Shown here one piece after another: positions 35,743 to 44,947 of a stretch of DNA of 64,000 nt; within the stretch, counting starts at the first letter, position 1, and every line of letters begins with the position of its first letter. Position numbers and translations under genes: made by a program. The stretch spans positions 186,001-250,000 of the forward strand of contig JJOH01000005.1 of assembly GCA_000696115.1 (NCBI GenBank), given 5' to 3'. Source of the stretch: Streptomyces olindensis. Its GTDB lineage: Bacteria > Actinomycetota > Actinomycetes > Streptomycetales > Streptomycetaceae. Below the pieces are notes generated by a model, which was not told the DNA's origin, ran no database searches, and saw nothing but the letters and a program-made list of their open reading frames with translations.

Positions 35743-37377
35743 TCAGGACACCGGCCGGGCCCGCTCCACCACCGACGCCAGGTCCAGCGTGTGCGGCAGC
35801 GTCCCGAAGACCGCGCCCCCGTCGCCGCCCAGCCGGGCCGCGCAGAACGCGTCGGCGACCTGCGGTGGCGCGAACCTGACGAGCAGCGACCCCTGGAGCA
35901 CCAGCGCGAGCCGCTCCGCGAGCCGCCGCGCCCGGCCCTCCACGCCCTCCAGATCGGCCAGTTCGGTCAGCAGGTTCTTGATGGCACCGTCGAGCCGGTG
36001 ATCGGCGCCGCGCGCCTGCCCGACCTCCCTCAGGTACGCGTCCAGCGCCCCCGGCTCCCGCTGCAACGCCCGCAGCACGTCGAGCGCCTGGACGTTGCCT
36101 GCGCCCTCCCAGATCGAGTTCAGCGGCGACTCGCGCACCAGCCGGGGCATCCCCGACTCCTCGACGTACCCGTTGCCGCCCAGGCACTCCGCCGCCTCCA
36201 CCGCGACCGCCGGACACCGCTTGGTCACCCAGTACTTGGCGGCCGGCACCGCGATCCGCAGCAGCGCCCGCTCCTGCTCGCCGCCGTCGTCGTACGCCGC
36301 CGCGAGCCGCAGCGCCAGCGTCGTCGCCGCCTCCGACTCCAGCGCCAGATCGGCGAGGACGTTGCGCATCAGCGGCTTGTCGACGAGCTTCCCGCCGAAG
36401 GCCTCGCGGTACGCGCAGTGATGTACCGCCTGCGCCACGGCCTGGCGCATCAGCCCGGCCGAGCCCAGCACGCAGTCCAGCCGGGTCGCCGCGACCATCT
36501 CGATGATGGTGCGCACCCCGCGCCCCTCCTCGCCGACCCGGCGCGCCCAGGTCCCGTCGAACTCCACCTCGGCGGAGGCGTTCGACCGGTTGCCGAGCTT
36601 GTCCTTGAGCCGCTGGATCAGGAACACGTTGCGCGTGCCGTCCGGGAGCACCCGCGGCACCAGGAAGCAGGTCAGCCCTTCCGGGGCCTGCGCCAGCACC
36701 AGGAAACCGTCGGACATCGGCGCCGAGCAGAACCACTTGTGCCCGGTGAGCTCGTACGCCCCGTCCTCGGCGAGGGGCCGCGCGGACGTGGTGTTCGCCC
36801 GTACGTCGCTGCCTCCCTGCTTCTCCGTCATGCCCATCCCGAACAGCGCCCCGGCCTTGAGGTGCGCGGGCCTCAGCTCACGGTCGTAGACCATGGACGT
36901 CAGCCGCGGCTCCCACTCGGCGGCCAGGTCGGCCTCCGCGCGCAGGGCGGGCACCGCCGCGTGCGTCATCGACAGCGGGCAGCCGTTGCCGGCCTCGACC
37001 TGCGTCCACACCACGAAGGCGGCGGCCCGCCGCAGATGCCCAGCGGGCCTTCCCCAGGCCGCGGTCATACCGGCCGAGACGCCCTTGCCGAGCAGCCGGT
37101 GCCAGGCCGGGTGGAACTCCACCTCGTCGACGCGGTGACCGTACCGGTCGTGCGTGCGCAGCCGGGGCGGGTTCTCGTTCGCCTGCGCGCCCCACTCCTG
37201 CACCTGGGCCGAGCCGGAGGTCCGCCCGAGGGCCGACAGCTCGCCGAGCACCTCCTCGCGCAGCTCCGGCTCCAGGTGCCGTTCGACCGCGGCGGCCAGG
37301 GCCCGGTCGGCGGAGAAGACGTCGTACCCGACCAGCGGTGGGACCTGGTTCGTCACGGAGTGGGTGCTGCCAGCCAT
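35743..37377 (-). CDS. AidB-like acyl-CoA dehydrogenase
   Basis: The 544-residue flavoprotein has the acyl-CoA dehydrogenase fold: MTEKQGGSDVRANTT and ELTGHKWFCSAPMSDGFLVLAQ (FAD/substrate region), the arginine-rich ATRLDCVLGSAGLMRQAV, and EAFGGKLVDKPLMRNVLADLA. Its length, the long C-terminal helical extension and WEGAGNVQALDVLRAL match AidB rather than short-chain beta-oxidation enzymes (about 380 residues). E. coli AidB is induced by alkylation and binds DNA; its enzymatic role is uncertain. The gene appears to be monocistronic. Confidence 0.88.
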   Translation of the reverse strand: MAGSTHSVTNQVPPLVGYDVFSADRALAAAVERHLEPELREEVLGELSALGRTSGSAQVQEWGAQANENPPRLRTHDRYGHRVDEVEFHPAWHRLLGKGVSAGMTAAWGRPAGHLRRAAAFVVWTQVEAGNGCPLSMTHAAVPALRAEADLAAEWEPRLTSMVYDRELRPAHLKAGALFGMGMTEKQGGSDVRANTTSARPLAEDGAYELTGHKWFCSAPMSDGFLVLAQAPEGLTCFLVPRVLPDGTRNVFLIQRLKDKLGNRSNASAEVEFDGTWARRVGEEGRGVRTIIEMVAATRLDCVLGSAGLMRQAVAQAVHHCAYREAFGGKLVDKPLMRNVLADLALESEAATTLALRLAAAYDDGGEQERALLRIAVPAAKYWVTKRCPAVAVEAAECLGGNGYVEESGMPRLVRESPLNSIWEGAGNVQALDVLRALQREPGALDAYLREVGQARGADHRLDGAIKNLLTELADLEGVEGRARRLAERLALVLQGSLLVRFAPPQVADAFCAARLGGDGGAVFGTLPHTLDLASVVERARPVS

Positions 37378-37486
37378 GCTGCGAACCTACCCCGCGGTAC
37401 ACCCCCGGTCACCAGCGAACCGGGCCGGGCGCCGCGGAGGCGGCCTGTGGGTGAGTGGGGCCAGGCGCGACGGATACCGTTAGGGG

Positions 37487-38638
37487 GTGCAGCCAGCAAG
37501 TGAAACCCCCGACACACCCTCCGGGCGCCTCCACCGGGCGCGTGCGCTCTACCGGAACGTCTCCAAGCGCAGGACCGCCTGGCTGTTGCTCAAGGACACC
37601 GTCAACTCCTGCATCGAGTACCGCATCCTGGGCCTGGCCGCCGAGGCCGCGTTCTTCACGCTGCTGTCGGTGCCGCCGCTGCTGCTGAGCATGATCGGAC
37701 TGCTCGGCTACGTCGACGCCTGGACCGGCGCCGACACCATCCAGAGCCTCCAGACCAACATCCTGGAGGCCTCCCGCACCGTGCTGTCCGACCGGGGCGT
37801 CAAGGAGATGGCCGAGCCGATCCTGCACGACGTCATGAAGGGCGGCCGGCCCGACGTCATCTCCATCGGCTTCCTGTTCGCCCTGTGGTCCGGCTCCCGC
37901 GCGGTGAACGTCTTCATCGACACCATCACCGTGATGTACGGCCTCGACGGCGTCCGCGGCATCGTCAAGACCCGTCTGCTGGCCTTCCTGCTGTTCATCG
38001 TCGCCCTGCTGATCGGTTCCGTCGCCCTGCCGCTGATGGTGGCCGGGCCGGACGCGGTGGTGCGGATCGTGCCCTGGTCGACGACCGTCGTGCAGGTCCT
38101 CTACTGGCCGGTCGTGATCCTCCTGTCGATCGCCTTCCTGACGACGCTCTACCACGTGTCCGTCCCCGTCCGCTCCCCGTGGATCGAGGACGTGCCCGGC
38201 GCGCTCGTCGCCCTCGGCATGTGGGTGCTGGGCAGCTTCCTGCTGCGGATCTACCTGACCAGCACGGTCGAGGGCCCGACGATCTACGGCTCCCTCGCGG
38301 CGCCCGTCGCCGTGCTGCTGTGGATCGGCGTGTCCGCGTTCGCCGTGCTCGTGGGGGCCGCGGTCAACGCCGCCATCGACCGGGTGTGGCCGGCCGCCGC
38401 CACGGCCGCGGCCCGCGAGGCCAACGAGCGGCTGCGGCAGGCGCAGGTCGCCGAGTACGTGGCCCGGGCCGCCGCCCGGGGCGAGGCCGACCCCGACATG
38501 CCCTCGGAGTTCCCGGAACGCTGGTCCCGCTTCCTGCCCCCGGAGGACGTCACGGCCCGGCTGCGCACCCATACCAAGCCCACCCACGCGAAGAGCGGCC
38601 ACGGCAACGGGGAGGGGCAGCCGCCCGCCGAGAAGTGA
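37487..38638 (+). CDS. YihY/BrkB (YhjD) family membrane protein
   Basis: The 383-residue integral membrane protein has about six hydrophobic segments between residues 50 and 300 (AAEAAFFTLLSVPPLLLSMI, IGFLFALWSGSRAVNVFIDT, LLAFLLFIVALLIGSVALPL, AVLLWIGVSAFAVLVGAAVN), the pattern of the YihY/UPF0761 family. The C-terminal tail is long, charged and cytoplasmic, ending in a Pro/Lys-rich stretch. Earlier naming of the family as ribonuclease BN is considered wrong; YhjD is linked to lipid A export defects in E. coli. A GTG start at 37487 lies just after a TACCGT box, so the message may be leaderless. Confidence 0.83.
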   Translation: MQPASETPDTPSGRLHRARALYRNVSKRRTAWLLLKDTVNSCIEYRILGLAAEAAFFTLLSVPPLLLSMIGLLGYVDAWTGADTIQSLQTNILEASRTVLSDRGVKEMAEPILHDVMKGGRPDVISIGFLFALWSGSRAVNVFIDTITVMYGLDGVRGIVKTRLLAFLLFIVALLIGSVALPLMVAGPDAVVRIVPWSTTVVQVLYWPVVILLSIAFLTTLYHVSVPVRSPWIEDVPGALVALGMWVLGSFLLRIYLTSTVEGPTIYGSLAAPVAVLLWIGVSAFAVLVGAAVNAAIDRVWPAAATAAAREANERLRQAQVAEYVARAAARGEADPDMPSEFPERWSRFLPPEDVTARLRTHTKPTHAKSGHGNGEGQPPAEK

Positions 38639-38650
38639 CCGGCGCCGGTC

Positions 38651-39532
38651 TCACGCCGTCCAGGTGCCGGCCGCCGCCTCCTCCCGGACGAAGTCCCCGA
38701 AGTCCCGGGGCGCACGGCCCAGGACCTCCCGCACCCCGTCGGACAGGTGCGCGTTGCGGCCGTCGAGGAGCGTGTCGAAGATCGCGGTGAGGGCCGCGAC
38801 CTCCTCCCCGGGCACCCCGAAACCGGCCAGCGCCTCGCCGTAGTCCCGCGTCGACACCGCCCGGTACCGCAGCGGGCGCCCCGTCGCCGAGGCGATCTCC
38901 GCGACGGCCTCCGCGAAGGTCAGCAGCCGCGGCCCGGAGAGGGCGAGCGTGCGTCCCGCGTACCGGTCGCCGGCCGTCAGCGCGGTCACCACCACGTCCG
39001 CGATGTCCCGCACGTCGAGGAACGGCTCGCGCACCCCGTCGGCCGGGAACACCAGCTCGCCGCGCTCCCGCAGCTCCGCCACCAGCGGTCCCTCGCTGAA
39101 GTTCTGCGCGAACCAGGCGGCCCGGACGACCGTCCAGTCGGCGCCCGAGGCGTGCAGCGCCTCCTCGGTGGCCAGGGCCTGGTCCTCGCCCCGCGCGGAC
39201 AGCAGCACCAGCCGCCGCACGCCGAGCCCGACCGCCTCCCGCGCGACCGCGCCGATCACCTCGGCGGCGCCCGGAGCGCCGACGTCCATGGGGTGGGCCA
39301 GGTAGGCAGCGTCGGCGCCGCGCAGGGTGTCGGCCCAGGTCGAGCCGTCCCACCAGTCGAAACCGGTCGCCCGCGACGCCGCCCGCACCGTGAGCCCGGC
39401 GGCCTCCGCGGCCCGCGCCACCCGGCTGCCCGTACGGCCGGAGGCGCCCGTCACCACGACCGTCATCCGCCGCGTGTCCGGTGTCGTGCCCCGTGCTGTG
39501 TTCCGTGTCGTGTTCTCTGTCGTGTTCGTCAT
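38651..39532 (-). CDS. NmrA-like NAD(P)-binding oxidoreductase
   Basis: The 293-residue atypical short-chain dehydrogenase has the dinucleotide-binding TVVVTGASGRTGSRVARAAE near residues 24-43 and the NmrA-type LVLLSARGED and DWTVVRAAWFAQNFSEG segments. The N terminus is Thr/Asn-rich (repeats of NTTENTTRNTARG); a start at the internal Met before TVVVTG is possible and would remove 22 residues. Such proteins are NAD(P)-sensing regulators or quinone/sugar reductases. It is divergent from the AraC gene at 39614, which may control it. Confidence 0.82.
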   Translation of the reverse strand: MTNTTENTTRNTARGTTPDTRRMTVVVTGASGRTGSRVARAAEAAGLTVRAASRATGFDWWDGSTWADTLRGADAAYLAHPMDVGAPGAAEVIGAVAREAVGLGVRRLVLLSARGEDQALATEEALHASGADWTVVRAAWFAQNFSEGPLVAELRERGELVFPADGVREPFLDVRDIADVVVTALTAGDRYAGRTLALSGPRLLTFAEAVAEIASATGRPLRYRAVSTRDYGEALAGFGVPGEEVAALTAIFDTLLDGRNAHLSDGVREVLGRAPRDFGDFVREEAAAGTWTA

Positions 39533-39613
39533 GCCGTCGAGTCAACTGCCGTGCGCGGCACGGAACCATCGCCGAACGGCTCATTCCCATACGACCGCGT
39601 CTACGCTGGCCCC

Positions 39614-40549
39614 ATGGACGCTCTCGCAGGCCTGCTGGAAGGCCCTCGCGCGCGCGGCGCGTTCATGATCAGGGCCTGCTTCGATCCGCCCTGGGCGGTC
39701 CGCGTGGAGGACCGGGCGCCGCTCACCGTGATGCTCGTGGTCCGCGGCGACGCCTGGGTCCTGCCCGACAGGGGCGAACCCACGCGGCTGCGCGCCGGCG
39801 ACCTCGCGATCGCCCGCGGCCCCGACCCGTACACCTGCGCCGACGCCCCCGGCACGGCACCGCAGGCGCTGATCCTGCCGGACCAGGAGTGCCGCTACCC
39901 CGACGGGCGGCCCCTGAACGGCTCCATGGACCTGGGCGTGCGCACCTGGGGCGACCGGCGCGACGGCGCGACGGTGCTGCTCATCGGCACGTACCCGATG
40001 CGGGGCGAGATCGGCGGGCGGCTGCTGGACGCCCTGCCGCCGCTGCTCACGCTCACCCCCGAGGTGTGGGACTGCCCGCTCACGCCGTACGTCTCCGAGG
40101 AGATCGTCCGGGACGAGCCGGGCCAGGAGGTCGTCCTGGACCGGCTGCTCGACCTGCTGGTCATCGCCGCGCTGCGGGCCTGGTTCGCCCGCCCGGAGGC
40201 GGAGGCGCCGGCCTGGTACCGGGCACAGGCCGACCCGGTCGTGGGCGGCGTCCTGCGCCTGCTCCAGGACGACCCGGCCCACCCGTGGACGGTCGCCGCG
40301 CTCGCCGCGAAGGCCGGGGTGTCCCGGGCCGCGCTGGCCCGCCGCTTCACCGCCCTGGTGGGCGAGCCCCCGATGACGTACCTCACCGGCTGGCGCCTCG
40401 CCCTCGCCGCCGACCGTCTGCGCGGCTCCGACGACACCCTCGAAGCGGTGGCCCGCAGAGTGGGCTACGGCAGCGCGTTCGCCCTGTCCACGGCGTTCAA
40501 GCGGGTCTACGGGGTGAGCCCCGTGGAGTACCGGGAGAGGACGGCGTAG
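39614..40549 (+). CDS. AraC-family regulator (cupin_6/RCS-type)
   Basis: The 311-residue regulator has an N-terminal cupin-like ligand domain of the 'AraC_binding_2/cupin_6' type ([38 protein letters not shown]) and a C-terminal double helix-turn-helix ([21 protein letters not shown] and [19 protein letters not shown]). This class usually controls an adjacent, divergent oxidoreductase, here the NmrA-like gene 81 bases away. A TACGCT box 6 bases before the ATG suggests a leaderless start. The inducer is unknown. Confidence 0.87.
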   Translation: MDALAGLLEGPRARGAFMIRACFDPPWAVRVEDRAPLTVMLVVRGDAWVLPDRGEPTRLRAGDLAIARGPDPYTCADAPGTAPQALILPDQECRYPDGRPLNGSMDLGVRTWGDRRDGATVLLIGTYPMRGEIGGRLLDALPPLLTLTPEVWDCPLTPYVSEEIVRDEPGQEVVLDRLLDLLVIAALRAWFARPEAEAPAWYRAQADPVVGGVLRLLQDDPAHPWTVAALAAKAGVSRAALARRFTALVGEPPMTYLTGWRLALAADRLRGSDDTLEAVARRVGYGSAFALSTAFKRVYGVSPVEYRERTA

Positions 40550-40586
40550 GAGGGCGTCCGCGCACCGGCGGCGTAGCCTGGCACCT

Positions 40587-41276
40587 GTGTATGCGGAGCG
40601 GGCGTCGCGGCTCGCCGGGGCGGTGGTGTGGACCAACACCCCGGAGCCGTCCGGGGTGGGGCGGGTGCTGCCCGACGGCTGCATGGACCTGCTGTGGCAC
40701 GACGGGCGGCTGCTGGTCGCCGGACCCGACACGCGGGCCCACCTGACGGACGGCGGGGACGGCCCCTGGTCCGGCGTCCGCTTCTACCCGGGCACGGCGC
40801 CGGCGCTGCTCGGCGTACCGGCGCACGAACTGCGCGACCGCCGGGTCGAACTCGCCGACCTGTGGCCGACCGCGGAGGTACGGCGCCTGACCGCCCGCGT
40901 GAACGCCGCCCCGGACCCGGCGAACGGCCTGGAGGACCTGGCCCTGCGACGGGCGGCCGGTACCGAGCCCCCCGACCCGCTGCTGCGACAGGTCGTCAGC
41001 GCCCTCGCCGCGGGCCGCCCCGTCGCCGCGACCGCCGACGAACTCGGCCTCGGCGCCCGCCAGTTGCACCGCCGTGCGCTGGCCGCCTTCGGCTACGGCC
41101 CCAAGACCCTGGCCCGCATCCTGCGGCTGCGCCGCGCCCTCGCGCTGGCCCGCGACGGCATGCCCTTCGCGGACACGGCCGCGCGGGCCGGTTACGCCGA
41201 CCAGGCCCACCTCGCCCGCGACGTGCGGGAGTTGGCGGGCCTGCCGCTGGGGGAGCTACTCGGCCGCGGCGGTTAG
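40587..41276 (+). CDS. AraC-family regulator (short, DUF6597-type N domain)
   Basis: The 229-residue protein starts at a GTG 7 bases after a TAGCCT box. The N-terminal domain ([46 protein letters not shown]) is the small sensing domain common in this AraC subgroup, and the C terminus has two helix-turn-helix motifs ([36 protein letters not shown]). Members often sit beside VOC or SRPBCC proteins, as here: the VOC gene converges on it with a 21-base overlap. It is a good candidate to bind the long palindrome at 41691-41741. Confidence 0.85.
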   Translation: MYAERASRLAGAVVWTNTPEPSGVGRVLPDGCMDLLWHDGRLLVAGPDTRAHLTDGGDGPWSGVRFYPGTAPALLGVPAHELRDRRVELADLWPTAEVRRLTARVNAAPDPANGLEDLALRRAAGTEPPDPLLRQVVSALAAGRPVAATADELGLGARQLHRRALAAFGYGPKTLARILRLRRALALARDGMPFADTAARAGYADQAHLARDVRELAGLPLGELLGRGG

Positions 41277-41660
41277 CGGCGCGAACAGGTCCACCCCGTT
41301 GCCGTCCGGGTCGAGCACCACGGCGTACCGCTGCCCCCAGAAGGCGTCCCAGGGCTTGAGCTCGCCGTGGCAACCGGAGCCGACCATTTCCTCGTACAGG
41401 GCGTCCACCTCCTCCGGCCCGTCACAGCGCAGGGCCAGCGAGGTCCGGCCCCCGCCCGAGGGCGGCTGCCACGCGGGCAGGAAGGACCGGACGGTCTCCT
41501 CGGTGTCGAGCATCAGCCGCAGCCCGCCGGGCAGTCCGGCCTCGGTGTGCGGCTGGTGCTCGGCGCCCTCCGGGAAGGCGAACCCGAGCCGGCGGTAGAA
41601 GGCGACGGAGGCGGCCATGTCGGAGACGACCAGGCCGATGGCATCGAATCGTGCGGTCAT
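41256..41660 (-). CDS. VOC-family (glyoxalase-like) protein
   Basis: The 134-residue protein has the beta-alpha-beta-beta-beta fold: [20 protein letters not shown], then [29 protein letters not shown] and [17 protein letters not shown]. Members include glyoxalase I and bleomycin-binding proteins; the expected metal ligands are only partly present (no His in the first strand), so an enzyme or binding protein role is open. It overlaps the AraC gene at its 3' end and is divergent from the SRPBCC gene. Confidence 0.85.
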   Translation of the reverse strand: MTARFDAIGLVVSDMAASVAFYRRLGFAFPEGAEHQPHTEAGLPGGLRLMLDTEETVRSFLPAWQPPSGGGRTSLALRCDGPEEVDALYEEMVGSGCHGELKPWDAFWGQRYAVVLDPDGNGVDLFAPLTAAAE

Positions 41661-41690
41661 GGGCCCACCGTAGGCAGGCCCCCGGGGGCC

Positions 41691-41741
41691 GGTCTTGAAG
41701 GAATCGGACACCGGCCGCGGGTGTCCGATCCGTTCAAGACC
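41691..41741. promoter_or_regulatory. 22-bp arm inverted repeat between VOC and SRPBCC genes
   Basis: Bases 41691-41712 and 41720-41741 are reverse complements over 22 bp with two mismatches, across a 7-base centre. The conserved halves contain ATCGGACACC and TTGAA. It lies between the divergent VOC and SRPBCC genes, 31 and 32 bases from their starts, so one protein bound here could control both. It is a strong operator candidate. Confidence 0.55.
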
Positions 41742-41772
41742 GCCTCCCGTCCCGCCTCGTAGCGTCGCCGCC

Positions 41773-42180
41773 ATGACGACCACGACACGGACCTCACGGC
41801 ATCTGGCCATCTCCGTCCACCGCCCGGCCCAGGAGGTGTACGACCACGTCTCGGACCCCGTCAACGTCCCCGGCTGGGCTCCCGGGCTGGCCCGCTCCGT
41901 CGAGCGGGTGGGCGACCGGTGGGTGGGGGAGTCAGCGATGGGGAGGGTCGAGATCACGTTCACGCCCAGGAACGAGTTCGGCGTGCTCGACCACGACGTC
42001 ACGCTGCCCTCGGGGCAGACCGTGCACAACCCGATGCGGGTGCTCGCCGACGGCTCCGGCTGCGAGGTGGTGTTCACGCTGCGCCGGCAGCCGTGGATGA
42101 GCGACGAGGAGTTCCGCCGTGACGCGGAGGCGGTGTCCGCCGATCTCGCCGCGCTCAAGCGGCTGATGGAACAGCGCTGA
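41773..42180 (+). CDS. SRPBCC-family protein
   Basis: The 135-residue protein has the START-like fold pattern: HLAISVHRPAQEVYDHVSDPVNVPGWAP at the start and the C-terminal helix FRRDAEAVSADLAALKRLME. Such proteins bind small hydrophobic ligands; many are polyketide aromatase or Hsp90-activator-like. Substrate is unknown. A TAGCGT box at 41760-41765 lies 7 bases before the ATG at 41773, suggesting a leaderless transcript that begins right after the large inverted repeat. Confidence 0.82.
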   Translation: MTTTTRTSRHLAISVHRPAQEVYDHVSDPVNVPGWAPGLARSVERVGDRWVGESAMGRVEITFTPRNEFGVLDHDVTLPSGQTVHNPMRVLADGSGCEVVFTLRRQPWMSDEEFRRDAEAVSADLAALKRLMEQR

Positions 42181-42223
42181 CCCTCACCCGGAGGCCGCCG
42201 TCTCCAAGGCGCCGCCCCAGGGG

Positions 42224-42251
42224 CCGGTGACCGAAATTTTTCGGTCACCGG
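42224..42251. terminator. Perfect 13-bp palindrome with A/T centre
   Basis: CCGGTGACCGAAA (42224-42236) pairs perfectly with TTTCGGTCACCGG (42239-42251). It lies 43 bases after the SRPBCC stop codon and 30 bases before the thuA-like -10 box. The A/T-rich apex and G/C base suit a bidirectional terminator; an operator for the ThuA gene is the alternative. Confidence 0.5.
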
Positions 42252-42294
42252 AGGGTCCTCCGGGGCGGCCCGCGGTCTCCTAGGGTCGGATGCC

Positions 42295-42972
42295 ATGGCA
42301 CCACGACTGCTCGTCTACACCCGCACCACCGGCTACCGGCACGAGTCCATCCCGGCCGGCGTCACCGCCCTGCGCACCCTCGGCGACTTCGACGTCCACG
42401 CCACCGAGGACCCGGCGGCCCTGGAGCAGCCCCTCGGCGGGTACGCGGCGGTGGTGTTCCTCTCCACCAGCGGCGAGGTCCTCACCCCGGCCGGCCGGGA
42501 GCGGCTCGCCGCGTACGTGGAGTCGGGCGGCGGCTTCGTCGGCGTGCACGCGGCGGCCTGCACGGAGTACGAATGGCCGTACTACGGCGAGTTGCTGGGC
42601 ACGTGGTTCGCCCGGCACCCCCTCCACCAGCCCGGCCGGGCCGTCGTCGAGGACCACGACCATCCGGCGACCCGGCACCTGCCCGCCGTCTGGGACTTCA
42701 CCGACGAGTGGTACGACTTCCGCACCAACCCGCGTGGCACGGTCCGCGTCCTGGCCACCGCCGACGAGTCCTCCTACGAGGGCGGCGGCATGGGCGCCGA
42801 CCACCCCCTGGTCTGGTGCCGCGACCACGGCGAGGGCCGAGTCTTCTACACGGCCCTCGGCCACGCCCCCGAGGCCTACGCGGACCCGGCGTTCCGGGCG
42901 CACCTCCTGGGCGGCATCCTCTGGGCGGCCGCGCTCCCGCTGCCCCTGCACTACCGCCCCAGGACCTCGTGA
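42295..42972 (+). CDS. ThuA domain-containing protein
   Basis: The 225-residue protein is a stand-alone ThuA/class-I glutamine-amidotransferase-like fold: LLVYTRTTGYRHESIPAGV, VVFLSTSGEVLTPAGRERLAAYVESGGGFVGVHAA and the conserved PLVWCRDHGEGRVFYTALGH. The family is linked to trehalose, gluconate and cell-wall sugar metabolism in other bacteria but its reaction is uncertain; the catalytic triad of amidotransferases is not complete. The ATG at 42295 is 8 bases after a TAGGGT box. Confidence 0.85.
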   Translation: MAPRLLVYTRTTGYRHESIPAGVTALRTLGDFDVHATEDPAALEQPLGGYAAVVFLSTSGEVLTPAGRERLAAYVESGGGFVGVHAAACTEYEWPYYGELLGTWFARHPLHQPGRAVVEDHDHPATRHLPAVWDFTDEWYDFRTNPRGTVRVLATADESSYEGGGMGADHPLVWCRDHGEGRVFYTALGHAPEAYADPAFRAHLLGGILWAAALPLPLHYRPRTS

Positions 42973-43204
42973 CGGCCGGCGGACGCGCACGGCCTCCCGG
43001 CCCACCCCGGCCCACACGGGCCCGGCGCGACCCGTCCGCGGCTGGGACGTCGGTGGCCCGGGCCTGAGCCGTCCCTGGGCGGTCCGTGTACGGCGGCAGG
43101 GCTCGCCGTGGCCGCCGCCGGGCCGTGAGGCTGTGCCGAGCCAGACGAGACGAGCCGCCCCAGGGGCGACCCGCGGGGGACGGCGGTTCGGAGAGGAAGT
43201 CCGC

Positions 43205-43744
43205 ATGAACATGCGCAATCGGGCCATGGCGATGGTGACGGCCGCGCTGCTGGGGGCCGGGGGCACCGGCATCGCCCTGGCACCGTCCGCGAACGCCGCC
43301 CCCGCGTACTTCGGGATCGACGGCACCGGTGCCGTGGCCAACGACTGGGAGGACGAGGAGAACCTCGGCGTGGAGGCGTACTCCCGGGGCAACGCCATCG
43401 CCCTGTGGGAGACCGTCCTGTGGGCGGACGGCGCCCTGTGGGAGGACGACGAGGGGGAGTGGCGGCCCTTCAAGAAGAGCCAGATCGACGGGTCGTTCGG
43501 GCCGGAGACGGAGTCGGCCACGCAGTGGTGGCAGAGCCGGCACAACCTGCCCGAGACGGACGGCACCGTCGTCAGCGAGAGCTGGGACTTCGCCCAGACC
43601 CGGCTGCAGCTCCTCCCGGGCAACATCGTCCAGTACAAGGGCATCGCCCGGAACGTCGACTTCAAGCGCGTGAGCGGCAAGTACCAGGTGAAGCTCAAGT
43701 ACGTCGGGCCCTGGAAGTACGCGCACTACCTCACGGTCGGCTGA
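43205..43744 (+). CDS. Secreted protein with peptidoglycan-binding-like domain
   Basis: The 179-residue protein starts at an ATG behind GGAGAGGAAG and has a cleavable signal (residues 1-32, ending SANAAPA). The mature part contains AIALWETVLWADGALWED and KSQIDGSFGPETESATQWWQSRHNLPETDG, the pattern of the PG_binding_1 fold (three-helix bundle with DGxFGPxT). Such domains anchor enzymes to the wall; no catalytic domain is attached, so a binding or surface role is inferred. The remaining C-terminal part is beta-rich and Lys/Tyr-rich. Confidence 0.78.
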   Translation: MNMRNRAMAMVTAALLGAGGTGIALAPSANAAPAYFGIDGTGAVANDWEDEENLGVEAYSRGNAIALWETVLWADGALWEDDEGEWRPFKKSQIDGSFGPETESATQWWQSRHNLPETDGTVVSESWDFAQTRLQLLPGNIVQYKGIARNVDFKRVSGKYQVKLKYVGPWKYAHYLTVG

Positions 43745-43782
43745 GAACGCCGAGGTTCATCGGGAGCGGGTGGCCGTCGCGG

Positions 43783-44202
43783 TCACCCGCTCCTCGCGGG
43801 CAGCGCCCACAGCAGCCCGGCCAGCAGCACGGCGATGACGGCGAAGGAGACCAGCGCCGCCGCACGCCAGCGCCGGTACTCGGCGGCGGGGCGGGCCGCG
43901 GCGTCCACCGCCTGCCCGGCCGGATCCGGCAGGCCGCGCGGCCACGTCTGGTCGGCCATGTCCCACAGCGCCAGCAGCCGCGCCTGGTCCGCCCCCGCCA
44001 CCCGGCACAGCGCCTGCACCGCCCCTCTCGGCGGCTGCTTGGCCCCGCTGAGGTACCGCTGCCACGACGACTTGCTGTACGCCGTCCGCCGCGCCAGCTC
44101 GGCCAGGCTCAGACCCGTGCGGTCCTTCAGCGCCCGCAGCTGCTCGACCAGGTGCCGCGCCTCCCTCGGCAGTATGTCCGGAAGCGGCCGCCAGCGTGTC
44201 AT
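43783..44202 (-). CDS. XRE-family helix-turn-helix protein with C-terminal membrane anchor
   Basis: The 139-residue protein has an N-terminal Cro/C1-type helix-turn-helix (LVEQLRALKDRTGLSLAELA, RRTAYSKSSWQRYLSGAKQPP) and ends in one transmembrane segment (AALVSFAVIAVLLAGLLWAL). It therefore may be a membrane-bound DNA-binding regulator, a layout common in Streptomyces. The ATG at 44200-44202 has GGGGGAC upstream. It converges on the secreted protein gene, 38 bases apart. Targets unknown. Confidence 0.82.
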   Translation of the reverse strand: MTRWRPLPDILPREARHLVEQLRALKDRTGLSLAELARRTAYSKSSWQRYLSGAKQPPRGAVQALCRVAGADQARLLALWDMADQTWPRGLPDPAGQAVDAAARPAAEYRRWRAAALVSFAVIAVLLAGLLWALPARSG

Positions 44203-44386
44203 GGTCGTCCCCCAACTGCCCACCCCTGGGCCCCGGCCCGCCCCGCCGCATCGTTCGACGCCGACCCGTTCCGGCCAGTTCCCCGGGCCGGAGGGCGCGC
44301 GGTGCGCACCAGGGGTGTGAGGCCGCTTCCGAGCGACCGCCGGTCACCGCCCGAGGGACCGCCGCGCCCTCACCGGCCGCCGGCCC

Positions 44387-44809
44387 TCAGGCCGTGGCCG
44401 GACCGGCAGGCCGTACCGCGACCGCGTCGACCTCGAACAGCATGCCCGGGAGGGCCAGGGACGCGACACCGCTGAGGGTCTGCGCCGGGAGGCGGTCCCC
44501 GAAGCGGGCGTGCAGGGCCTTGCCCAGGATCCGCAGTTTGTCGAGGTCGTGGTCGACGATGAACGTGCCGAGGCGTACGACGTGCTCGTAGCCGAGCCCG
44601 ACGCCCTCCAGCGCCGACCGCAGCCGGTCGAAGGCGAGTTCCACCTGCGCGGCGAAGTCGCCCGGCACCGGCGTGCCCGTGGCGTCGGAGGCGTACTGGC
44701 CGCCGATGTGGACGGTTTCACCAGGGGCCGACACGGCGTGGCTGTAGCCGAACGGCGTGGGGTCGTGCAGGGTGGCCGGGTTGGTGATCGTGCGCTGGTC
44801 GCGCGTCAT
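44387..44809 (-). CDS. RidA-family protein
   Basis: The 140-residue protein matches the YjgF/RidA family of enamine/imine deaminases: the N-terminal NPATLHDPTPFGYSHAV, VHIGGQYASDATG, and the C-terminal LSGVASLALPGMLFEVDAVAV. RidA proteins hydrolyse 2-aminoacrylate and related reactive enamines; the Arg that binds the carboxylate is at an unusual place here, so a subgroup with another substrate is possible. It forms a trimer in known cases. The gene stands alone. Confidence 0.85.
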   Translation of the reverse strand: MTRDQRTITNPATLHDPTPFGYSHAVSAPGETVHIGGQYASDATGTPVPGDFAAQVELAFDRLRSALEGVGLGYEHVVRLGTFIVDHDLDKLRILGKALHARFGDRLPAQTLSGVASLALPGMLFEVDAVAVRPAGPATA

Positions 44810-44947
44810 GACCGGGCAGTCCTTTCACGGAAGACGGTCGCCGCCCCACCGGCGGCGACCCGGACACTCCAGCCAACTCCCCGCCCCGTACGCGCATTCC
44901 GGGACGCGGGTCCCGCCCCCGTGCGCGCATTCCGGACGCGGGTCCCG

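Noticed and set aside
39578..39607. A full -35/-10 promoter for the AraC gene at 39614
   Set aside because: The -10 box TACGCT is fair but no -35 element is visible, so only the possible leaderless start is mentioned.
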